A stretch of 64,000 nucleotides of DNA, taken from positions 5,492,612 through 5,556,611 of the forward strand of contig JACMZG010001914.1 of NCBI GenBank assembly GCA_018340805.1, written 5' to 3'. The DNA is from Microvelia longipes (lineage: Eukaryota; Arthropoda; Insecta; Hemiptera; Veliidae). The notes below the pieces were generated by a model. The model made no database searches, had not been told where the DNA came from, and was given only the letters and a program-made list of their open reading frames with translations. The translations under genes and the position numbers were made by a program. This document shows, one piece after another, positions 53,880 to 64,000 of this stretch (its first letter is position 1; every line of letters starts with the position of its first letter).

Positions 53880-56800
53880 CATGTTTGGCAAAACTCAGTG
53901 ATCGTAATGTAATTAATCCTAGTCCTTAGTAATTTATTCCTTACTGTAAGATTGTTTGTAAGATTTTGCGTTCAAAAGTAATAGGTTATCGACTAGAAAG
54001 TAATAGGTATCGATTGTTTTTAAGAAGGTGGGAGGTGTGAATGTATCGAGTTGTATTGGTTATTATCAAATATTATATAATATTCAATAACTATTAGATA
54101 TAATGGTAACTTTTATGTTATATAAATAAGAATAAATAGATATAACGGTCACTCTTATGTAATAGAGATAAACAAATAGAGATGACTATCAATTAAATTA
54201 AAATATCAAAATAATCACTGTTAGAGGAAGTGAGTACTTCTTTGCAGTGAAGTGATACTTGCTTTGCGGTGCCGATTTTGGTCTGATGGCCAAAATCGGA
54301 CAAAATAGGTAGTTTTGTGCTACCTATCAGATAAAGTAAACTCGTTTCCTTTGAAAAATCTGGAAAATTTAGTAACACGTAGTAATCCTACTGCTTATGT
54401 TAGAATTACATTGTCGAGCAAGGAAACAAACATTTAAAGAAAATTCGCTTCGTTTGGAAACCCTTCACGCCTGCATTTCGTATTCATAAATAGTCCGGAA
54501 GAGAATGTATGTGTATATAATGACATTGTCATATAAATATTTCATTCCAAGCTCGGGGGATACGGAGTGATACGACTACTGGTCAAGAAGGATGTAATGA
54601 AAATTCTCATCAACAGTATTGTGCCTCCTGTCTATTTCAGCACATGTGACTTCAATACCACAGTTGCTAAGCGCATGTGAACTGTAATCTACGAATACAC
54701 TCTGTGTGACGACAGGGCATCGACGCACACTGCAACCGAACACCATTAACTCTGATTTACGCACACTCACTGTTGTGCAGCTCGATTGCGAAGTATCATG
54801 TGCGAATATGCTCCACAGTGTATGATAAGCCGCAAGGAAAATATAAACACGCAATGAAGCCGCGCACAGATTCATCTGGACCCTCTCAGCTTCTGTTTCA
54901 TTATTCAAGTGGTTTTTTGCCTAGTTTTTATCCGATTCATACTTGCAAGTTGCAATTCTTTATTATATTAGTGACGCATTCTTTAAAAGTATCGTAATAG
55001 GTCATTATTCCTTTCTAAGTACCCGAATCTGACACAGAACGCGCGCCGACCTAGTCCGGCAGCATGAGACGTGTCAGAGGTGTTGTATGCTTATCTGCGG
55101 CTCTAGGCGTTTATTACTGTACTTTACTTATAAGGAGCTAAGTCTACTGTCATTTCCTCTTTAAAAGAGCTGATTATTAGCTCTGGCAGAATTTAGGTCT
55201 TTCCGTGCGCTGGTGACGTCAATGTAGATGAAGAATCCGCACGTTTAGTGTCGCTTCACACTTTGGGACGGCATCTCAAGGATGTAGGATATCATGAGTA
55301 GAAATACAGATGCTCTAACAAAACACAAGGCGAGCGGGGAGAGATGCAGAAGACGTCGAGGTTATATGTTATTATCCTGTGTCCTCTGATCCGTGTGTCT
55401 CTCGAGGACGAATAGATTATACGCCTCGTATGCGGAGGAGGGATAAGATATAGATGTCGATCGATGGAGTACTCAGACGGTCCAGTCATGCACGTACTCC
55501 ACCTTGGAAGGTCGCGTAGGTTTCCCTGTCTGGTTGATGAACTGGCTAATGGGGGATTTTTGCCGTGGGAATGAGCGTAATCAGCTGGGCTGGGTGCTGC
55601 GTGACGTAGTTTGAAGGTGCTGAGGATTAGGGCTAACGGGAATTTAGTCTGAAGTACACGTAGTGAGAGAGAGAACGTGGTGTCTCAATATGGTGCTTGG
55701 AAAGGCTTTCAACCCGTGGTCCCTGTGTGGATGTTATTGCTCTATGCTTATGATTCGGGAAAGTTTTCGGCGAAATTCTGTTTGCTGTATTTGTATCGTA
55801 CAGAATTGGTAATTCTTATTATATTTTATTGTACATATCTCGCCTTATACCGATTCCTGCACTGACGTCACGTCAATGTCATTAACAGAAGTCGAGGTCT
55901 TATATACCTCCGAAATGCGTGGTTGGTTTGTTTACATAGAATGGAAAGTGACATTATACATTTGTGCTATCATCCCGTTGTTGGTTTTGCATCTGAACAT
56001 TTTTTGCAGTATTGTAAGATAGGTCATTTTGTGTTGACGTGACTTTAGTGTTAGTTTCGAATGTTTGATAGTCCTTACGTGAGTTGTGATGGTTATCTGT
56101 TGTTTAAGATAATCGTTATCTTACCCTGATGAAGTGACAGGTGTATCCGCTGCGTTTAAGAGCTCGGATTACAGATTGTTTTTTTACAAACTAATACGCG
56201 GTTGGTTGACTTATCAACTAAGCCTGTCTTCTTATACAACCTTTTCACTGTTACACACAACGTGTTCTAAAATGGTTCATTTCTGTATGTACTTTGGGCG
56301 GCACCGTCGGTAAGTATCCATCTGTGTAAATGAGACAGTGAAAACATCCTGAGAGAGTGAGTGTTCGTATTTATTATTCAATGATTGATAAATTGATTGC
56401 CAATTGCCGTCTATGTAAGGGCGCAATAAAGCAAGTCACTTAGTAAAAGACATGTCTTTAGGTTTGAAATCGAATGGATCTACTACCAGAGTATTCTCAA
56501 CAGGTCTGGTTTTTATGCGTGCACCACGTGTAAGGGAACCTTAGTAGTGTAGGATAGGCATTGATAACTCCTATCACCAAGTGACAAATCTTATTTACCT
56601 ATACCAGTAATTCGGTGACTGAAAGAGATTAATGACGTAGAGGGAGGAACTTTAAGTACGAATTAACGACTGGTCGATCGTGGAGTTGTCGGATAGTGTG
56701 CACCGTTGACTACGGACTGGTCGGTCACTCACATGCATGGACGTCGATTTGAGTGCTCAGTCGTTTGTGTTACGGTCGGAGTTTGTGACCATGGATTATT

Positions 56801-58640
56801 GAATATTGCTTCCGACCGAGTGGCAAGCGATGGTCCCTCTCCTCTAAAACTCCTATTGGACAAAAGTACTCATGACAGTCTAGATGCCCCCTACCAAATA
56901 GGAGAATCGCGACAGCAACTGGCGTTTTGCTGATTAGGGCACGGTCACATTCAAATCCATACATGTTTTATACAGCATCAGCTGGAGTGAGTGGAGAGAT
57001 GATGGTAGCGAATATGATAGATACTCTCTACAGTTACTTATTTCTCGTTTGACGTTTACATTTTTATTCAAGATATTGATAAGGAAAGTCCTTGTCCACG
57101 TGATCTTCTGCGGTGCCCTACTATGGTAGGTTGTCGTTCGTGATCAGCTGTGGTCACTATACTGGGTTTATCATTAATGTTGTATTATGGCTTGGTGGCG
57201 TTCTCACGATATAACACGATACCGCATGTTGTTAAGATTTGTTAAGTACTCAAATGAGAGACACGTATAGTTTGATGTAGTGAACTGGTGCTTTACTCGG
57301 TTTTCGATTATGGAAGCGCTGTTACACACACACTACTCTACAGTGATGTCAATTAATGACGTTAATGTTTCTTTGTTTCGTAATATAGAATTACATACAT
57401 ATGCTTCAATGCATAACATTTGGGTGGTCCAGCTAAGTAAGGACAAGACTTGTTTCTGCTGGAAACTAGTATAGATGACTGCCTAGTAAAATGCGATTAG
57501 CGGATTCTCGGAGTGCGTTGGATTCAATGTATATGGAGTACGATTGCACAGTACGAGGACAAAATCCGTTGTTTCGGGCGGGATTCTTCTGCGCTGCGCT
57601 TGTCATTGAGTTTCAGAGATGTGTATTAATGTTGGCTCTACAGCGATCGAATTGGGAGTTATTTTATTTTAGTGATTGGTTATATTGTGATGTGGCGTAT
57701 TTTTTGTGTTCTATTAAAGCTAAATGAAAATAAGGAACGAATACGTGAAGCCTGCATCAAACATCGGTTATCAATCTTTAACAGCAGAAAGCTATGATGA
57801 AAAAACATCTTTTTATGTAGTTTAAGCACAATTTTTGTCTAGAGAAACAAATAAGAGACAAGGATGATCTCTAAAACCCTTTATCGTGCGCCAGTTATAT
57901 GGATGGATGTGTGTGCATTTAAAATAAGACTTGTTATTATACGGACATATCTTTGTAGAACTAGACAACATTGCTTTACATGAAGAATATCAAAGTCGAG
58001 TAGTTCTAATTGATCGACGACTCTCTAGTCGCTTGGTTCTATTAGGAGTCTAATAGAGTTTGAACAGTCGTGTAATCATCATTGTAATCACCATATGGAG
58101 TCATGGGCATCAAACACACCAAATTACTGGTTTTTTACTAGAAGTTACGTTCATAAACAGATAGCGAAGATAGGGCGAGCCTATAGTTTTTAGATCGAGA
58201 TATGTGATACAGTAGCCCAACAAGCAAAAAGTCAACAAAATGAGTCCAATTTTAACTATAGTTCGCTTCATAGAGTTGCAAAAAGTTAGTGGTACTGAAT
58301 ATAAGTTCTCTGTAATTAATTGCAAAAAAAATGTAATCTAAATTTTTTATAGTTTATAACTACTTGTTGATATTCTTCAATGGAACTAGTTGCTAAACGT
58401 TCATATACCTCGTGTGTATCCTTTATTGCGCCTTGTATAGTGGAGAGCTTCGGAACGCTAAACACTTATTTTGTTCATGAGATTGGTTTTTGAGAAATTA
58501 CGATTATGGTATTTTCGCCAATCGTTGTGAGAGTGCAGATTAGAGGTCCGCTGCAGCAAAAAACCAAGTTAAATCCTTCTAAACGTTATTAAAAATTGAT
58601 TTTGATGAAACTACTTCGTTTTTAGGGGTGAAGGCCAATA
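53880..58640. other. Less AT-rich, CpG-containing, repeat-poor island without convincing genes
   Basis: From about 54.2 to 58.1 kb the sequence loses the poly-A/T and TA character of the rest of the window and has many CpG words (GTCGATCGATGG, GACGTCACGTCAATG). No ORF exceeds about 110 codons, and none shows a recognisable domain or consistent splice signals. The only relation found is a diverged arm of the 13031 foldback element at 55190-55300. Confidence 0.5.
55190..55300. repeat. Diverged arm of the 13031 foldback family
   Basis: GAATTTAGGTCTT, GCTGGTGACGTCAATGTAGA and AAGGATGTAGGATATCATGA align in order with the left arm at 13031-13130. Confidence 0.6.
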
Positions 58641-58649
58641 AATAGCAAT

Positions 58650-58715
58650 CATGAATAGTTGACACAATCTAATTGTGTACTATTCATGTTTTGCAAAACT
58701 CGGTAGTATCAAATG
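58650..58715. mobile_element. 66-bp retroposed fragment of family D with 12-nt target duplication
   Basis: CATGAATAGTTGACACAATC, then CTATTCATGTTTTGCAAAAC, then TCGGTAGTATCAAATG: the A block of family D folded back on itself. ATAAATAGCAAT is duplicated exactly at 58638-58649 and 58716-58727. Confidence 0.85.
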
Positions 58716-59179
58716 ATAAATAGCAATATCATCACAACACTAGACTGTAGTGATATTTTACTGCTGCGGAAATTTGGTAAAAAAATATTAAAAATTTTTA
58801 TATTTTTAAATATAAAAAATAAGACATATAGTACAATTGAGTGGACAAAGAAAAGATAATATTTTTGAATAATCATAAAAATAAAATATTATTTTAGATT
58901 TTGCTCAACTGGCACCCCTCTGCATAAAACAGGTAAATTTACTTCATCTTGCGATTTGCGGCTTTTATACAGGACTCTATATGGGAATACTTTACTCAAT
59001 GCTCAATTTTTTGTAGTCTTTCATTCTAACAGTTCTACCGACACTTTTTATACCTTGTTTTTGTTATGTTTACGACTATTTCACCTTAAACTGAGGTTAG
59101 AATTAAAACTTTTGATATTCTTTATAAAGCAATGTTTCTATTTAAAACTATGTCCATATAATAAATTTTTTAAATGCAA

Positions 59180-59520
59180 CATCATCCAAAATGGCGCCGA
59201 AGTGAGCTAAATTTAAAAAAATGTTTTTTCATCATAGCTCGGTTAAAAATTGTCCGATTTTGATGCGGTCTTCACTAATCTTCCTTATTTTTCATTCTTT
59301 AAAGAACAAAAAAAAGTTCCCTGTACCTAACTATAAAATTAAAAAAGTTAGCATTAACATCTATATGACAGGCGCGAAGCGCGCCCGAAAATGGATTTTT
59401 CTCGTCTGCTCACTATTACATTGAATCCAACGCCGAAAACCGCATCCTTCTAGCTGTTGTAGTTTCCGAGAAAAAGGTCTTGTCCTTCTTAGCTGGACCA
59501 CCCTGTATATATGGATAAGG
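59180..59520. repeat. Unclassified repeat end, GACCACCCTGTATA type
   Basis: CCAAAATGGCGCCGAAGTGA, GACAGGCGCGAAGCGCGCCC and AGCTGGACCACCCTGTATAT. The last resembles ends of interspersed repeats common in insect genomes; this rests on general familiarity, not on a match within the window. Confidence 0.4.
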
Positions 59521-59589
59521 AAATGAGAGTAGCTTGCGATGTGACATGGCAAAGAGTAGCAGGAATGAGACTAGAATGGAAGAGAATGA

Positions 59590-60040
59590 AAGATGTCTAT
59601 TGCCAAGTTAATTTAAAAAAATAAATAAAAATTAATAAAAGAATAATAAATTAATAAAGTATATAATAATAAAATAAATAAATAATTAAGTATAAATAAA
59701 TAATATTAAAAAAAAAAAAAAAAAATAACAAAAGCATAATTACATAATAATAGTTTTTTAAATTGTAAAACTAAAGATAATTTGTATTGAATTACTAACA
59801 AATTTAAATATATAAAAATACATCAATGCAATCACATATTCTGTACTTTATTAATTACGACCACGGCTATAGCCGATTTGTAGCCATTATTAAGCCATTT
59901 ATAATTTTATTATAAATATAATAAAATAAAATAGATAAAATAAAGTAATAGATAAACAAAAAAAAAGGTAAAATTATTATACTTTGTAAAAAAGTTAAAA
60001 GTACTTAAGTACTTTTAAATACTTAAAAGTACTTAAAATA

Positions 60041-60045
<5 letters not shown>
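59590..60045. other. AT-rich low-complexity sequence
   Basis: AATAAATAA-type simple sequence plus a poly-A run at 59708-59724. No gene. Confidence 0.6.

Positions 60046-60113
<68 letters not shown>
60046..60113. repeat. (TA)n array
   Basis: TA dinucleotides with one TATTA break. Confidence 0.9.
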
Positions 60114-60114
<1 letters not shown>

Positions 60115-61460
60115 TAGGCTGGTTGAGAGAAGTATAAATCAATAACTTTATTTCCTGATGAGACGTAGGTAACTTAAATATTCTCTTCTGAACAAAGTTC
60201 TGTCACATAAATACTCTCCAAATTTTGCATCCATCACGAAAAACCAATAACGACAGGAATTATGAACATTGTACAAAGAATAGACTATGCAAATTAAAAG
60301 AACGAGATGGAATAAAACAAGACGATAGCTTACCTTCCGAAAAGGGTTTCAGAAACAGTATTTAATAATCCGAAAATAATATGAAATTAACAAAACTTAA
60401 AGGCCACAAACTTAATCAACTTATGACGGGGCTCCATTGACTCACAAATCAACACTTTTACAACCCATAAGAGTAATTTTAAATTAATATACTTGAAACC
60501 AGGGCCTGAGGCCCCGGCAAAAGCCGAGCCCTAGAGACCCTCAAGGCACGTTTTTCTTATCTTCGGCGTCGCCACGTCTCAAATCATGAATTCACTGTAA
60601 TCACGTGACCGCTAGGAACCAATGAGAAACATCTAGCTTGCCGCCAGTATTCAAAACGTAACAATTTAAATTCTGGCTTTACAACATTATTCTTATATTT
60701 TTAATAAAATTCCATAATAATTTTAAAAACTAAAAATCAATTAATAATACCGTAAATGGGTTGAGACCCCAATCTCATTAGGGATTCGCCAATCTTCTTT
60801 GAAATTCGCTAATAGTCGAAAAATAGTATAGTATTAACTTAAAATCATGTATGAAAAATAAAAAATGACGTCACCAATGAACAGTTATGGCAACAACCTA
60901 CCCAGGGAGTTGGCAGAAGCAAATACCCATCGGTTCGCCACTTATTCTATGTAATTATAACTTTTATGGTATCAAGTTAATGCTTCAGATAGAGCGTGAA
61001 TATTCTGACTACGAGCGAAGCGCATTAATTTGTTCGAGGTACTTCTTTATTAAGTTTCTTCTTCCAAAATAGTACGGCCTTAAAAGTTATTGTTGTCCGT
61101 TTTGATCTAATATCAAGAGACCTTAAATCAAGAATTCCAAATCCTCTTAAAAATCACTTGTATTTGAGGAAATAGGGGAAAGGAAAATGTCCATGTCAGT
61201 ATTCATTAGTTCTATTTGACTGAGTTTCCTCACCAGTTTCCTTTTACCAAACTTTACAATAAAGATTTACTTTGGACTTTCCTTTCAGTGAATTCCCCTT
61301 AAAAAAATGCTAGTGAAATGGGTGGCATGGCGAAAGTCTAATATCTCAGCATGGTCATAAACCGTCACGAAGGTGAGGTACCTCTTTAATCACATAAAAG
61401 ACTTTGGTCAAACTCTTATCTTAAGTTATCGTGTTCCACTGAAACGTCTAGAAACAAAAA
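60114..61460. other. Intergenic, one fragment of element L
   Basis: Only AAAAATGACGTCACCAATGA and AACAGTTATG (60863-60890) are recognised, matching 6352-6380. A GC-rich patch (GGGCCTGAGGCCCCGGCAAA, 60501) is unexplained. Confidence 0.45.
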
Positions 61461-61465
61461 TTCTC

Positions 61466-61468
<3 letters not shown>

Positions 61469-61521
<53 letters not shown>
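61469..61521. repeat. (TA)n array
   Basis: TA array on one side of the Penelope-like 3' fragment. Confidence 0.9.
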
Positions 61522-61523
<2 letters not shown>

Positions 61524-61618
61524 CACTATATATACAGAATTTAAGATAGGAAACACTAAGAAAATACTTACATAAAATTTGTAACGTTTCGAACTATGTT
61601 CTTCGTCTGACAGAGAGG

Positions 61619-61622
<4 letters not shown>
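61522..61622 (-). mobile_element. 3' end fragment of the Penelope-like element, between two (TA)n arrays
   Basis: On the minus strand: GTCAGACGAAGAAC, TTCGAAACGTTAC, AAATTTTATGTAAGTATTTT and AGTGTTTCCTAT, collinear with 51287-51372. It carries the same CAGACGA-core hammerhead-like motif (61581-61611). Confidence 0.8.

Positions 61623-61624
<2 letters not shown>

Positions 61625-61690
<66 letters not shown>
61625..61690. repeat. (TA)n array
   Basis: TA array on the other side of the Penelope-like 3' fragment. Confidence 0.95.
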
Positions 61691-61693
<3 letters not shown>

Positions 61694-61805
61694 GTATTAC
61701 TACTGCTGCTGCTACTACTAATACTACTATTATAACTATGTATAGTTCACAAAAGTACAATTTTTCATTTTTATTATCTCTATTAGTTCCGGTTTTATTG
61801 ATTGA

Positions 61806-62080
<275 letters not shown>

Positions 62081-62137
62081 AAACAAAGCATTATGTCATT
62101 GATTGGCGTAATGTAAACAAATCTTGTTTTTTGACTA

Positions 62138-62880
62138 TAGTACGACACACGGCTAAAATCAATTGACAGCGCGCCAAAAATCTGTGAGGGAAAGAATTCT
62201 ATTGGTTCAGACCGACCCCGCTCTTTCCCCCTCCACCTCATGCCAACCTCGGTATAAAAAAATACCTTTTTCGTAAATAAAATCATAAAAAAGCAACACT
62301 GGTTGTAAATATTTGTAACCTCTTGTCGCTTTTATTGTGCTCATTGATCTGCGTTTCGTTTCGTTTCATACCAATCTGTTCAATTCATCCAATTATTGCA
62401 GAGTTGTTATATGATCTGAGTGCCTATATTTGACGCATGGACATTGACGTATTCTTTAAGCATTTCTTTCTATTTGAGTACAGGGCAGGTTCTGTGCTCT
62501 GTCAACCAAAAGACAGCATTTTTTTTTAAATGCCACGTCTTTCAATAGATGACAGTCTTGACTTTTTTAAGTTTTGAATGCATATTGTGTCATATTATTT
62601 TTATAATATGAAACAATACGCATTCAATTATACAAACTTGACACAAAAAAGCAGTTTGTTTTGAAAAAAAGTAATTATAGCTGACAATTTATTTAAATCG
62701 TCAAACTTTTATCGAAGATTTATTATGATCCACTGCATTACGTAATTAACAACTTTAACTCCACTTAATTCATACTTCCCGAACAAATTTAAAGCAAGAT
62801 TAGTTGGAAATTTATAAGATACAACAATATTCCTTCTTAAAAAGTAAATAACTAATTTTTAAAAATAAAAAAATACGATT
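62138..62880 (-). mobile_element. Second copy of the 34-bp-TIR transposon, one end lost
   Basis: Starts at TAGTACGACACACGGCTAAA. GAGGGAAAGAATTCTATTGG, CAATTATTGCAGAGTTGTTA and AAAGTAAATAACTAATTTTT follow, inverted relative to 27880-27152. An extra ~200 bp (62495-62690) is absent from the first copy. The second terminus is missing. Confidence 0.8.
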
Positions 62881-63650
62881 AGTACAGTCATTGAAGATGA
62901 AAATCGAGCCTTACCTCCGATTTGCTTGCCTATCAACCGATTTACCTGAAAATTTTGGAATTAGGCTTATCTCACCCTTACCTTCAAAGGTGACACTGGC
63001 CCGTAGGGTGCTTTTTATTTTTAAGGGGTGAAAACCACCCCTATATCAAAAAATTCAGATTTAGGCATTTTAACTTGTTAAAACAAAATGTGTGACAATT
63101 ATTATTATTACTTAACTTGATTATTATATACTGAACCATTTTTCAACCCTTAAATGATTTTACAACCCCCAAAAACGACTTTTAAAAATAATAATACATT
63201 AAAAATAATAATAAAAATTACTTTTTATAACTGAAATTATTTAAATGCAGAGTGAATATTGTTTCACGTTCTCCAACATCATTATGATATGTTTTACTCC
63301 CTTTCAACCCTTAAAAACTGTACAATTTTAAAAAACAACCTCTATATTAAAAAAAAAATATTAAAAATTACTTATGTATGACTGAAAATGATTTTAATAT
63401 CGTTTCACATTTTCAAGATGAGTATCATAATGTTTAAACTTTTCAACCCTTAAAAACAACCCCTAAGTTTAAAATAATGTTAAAAATTTATTTTCATACC
63501 ATTATATTTTACATAAAATATTGTCATACAATTTAATTATATAGCACGTGTAATTTTATATTCTAGTACATGAATTTAAATTGTTTAAAGTTTTCAACAC
63601 CCAAAAACCATCCCTAATTTGCAAAATGTATTTTTTTTTTTTAAATTAAT
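62880..63650. repeat. Repeat with CAACCCTTAAAAAC words, ~165 bp periodicity
   Basis: Units sharing TTTTCAACCCTTAAA, ACAACCCC and AATTACTTTT occur about four times between 63110 and 63610. They are preceded by GGGGTGAAAACCACCCCTA, a short hairpin. Confidence 0.55.
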
Positions 63651-64000
63651 TTTATGCGATTACTTAAATTAATTGGTTTTTAATGAAAATAATTAATTTA
63701 TTATATATTATTTATTAAATGCAACATAAAAATAACTTTAGTACAAGAAATCAATGGATACAACTTTACAAAAATCATAAGTTCATTATTCAGCATCGGA
63801 GTCGCTGTCGTGATCTTCTTGGTCAATTGGAGGGTTATTCTCGCAGTTGTCTCCACAGCATATATGTTTTACGTACATATATATACGTATACATACATAC
63901 AATTTACGTTTATTTCACTCTGCTCTGAAATTTTTGTGCTCCGAAAATTAAATTTTACCAAATTAAAAAAAAAAAGCATTTCGTATTTTGACCATAACTC

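Noticed and set aside
54576..57727. ORFs of 60-110 codons in the 54-58 kb island as genes
   Set aside because: Their lengths are expected by chance at this base composition, translations show no domains, and no paired splice sites or neighbouring exons were found.
60160..60185. CTGATGAGACGTAGG near 60160
   Set aside because: No GAAA and no pairing arms; a chance CTGATGA.

Overview
The window is animal nuclear DNA, most likely from an insect and tentatively a hemipteran. It has spliced genes with GT-AG introns, AT-rich non-coding sequence, long (TA)n arrays, and dense fossils of DNA transposons and retroelements. The species cannot be fixed from sequence alone.

Four protein-gene loci are visible. 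The last two exons of cytoplasmic poly(A)-binding protein (+) end at 996. A seven-coding-exon gene (+, 7484-15452, 457 aa) has Sel1/TPR-like repeats and a mitochondrial-type N-terminus; DELE1 is the best match. A complete nine-exon USP39/Sad1 splicing-factor gene (-, 33926 to 22028, 522 aa) lies convergent to it. A short probable first coding exon (+, 34663-34698) sits head to head with USP39; its remaining exons were not found. Past 34.7 kb there is no intact protein gene. That part holds a frameshifted tyrosine-recombinase-like fragment (40724-41010), a tRNA-Leu(TAG) with one base missing from its T-stem (47035-47113), and a decayed Penelope-like retroelement with a GIY-YIG nuclease domain (50594-51370).

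Repeats fill most of the rest. Several hAT-like MITEs have 8-bp target duplications, some nested in one another. A ~1-kb dispersed family occurs about eight times. A run of unrelated minisatellites covers 42.9-46.7 kb, and others lie in the introns of the DELE1-like gene. At least ten (TA)n arrays are present. From about 53.9 to 58.6 kb there is a less AT-rich, CpG-containing, nearly repeat-free stretch with no convincing genes.

The most notable observation is a recurrent hammerhead-ribozyme-like core (CUGAUGA, stem II, GAAA, NUH site) in several separate repeat families. In the foldback families stem III is a short palindrome (ACCGGU, AGCGCU, AGCU or ACGU), which suggests a two-stranded (dimeric) ribozyme. 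In another family stem III is a normal helix and stem I is the palindrome GGCGCC. Some carriers have 12-15-nt target duplications and others abut (TA)n arrays or the Penelope-like element. This fits retrotransposition of self-cleaving RNAs, probably with Penelope-type machinery. All ribozyme calls rest on hand-drawn pairings and have not been tested.
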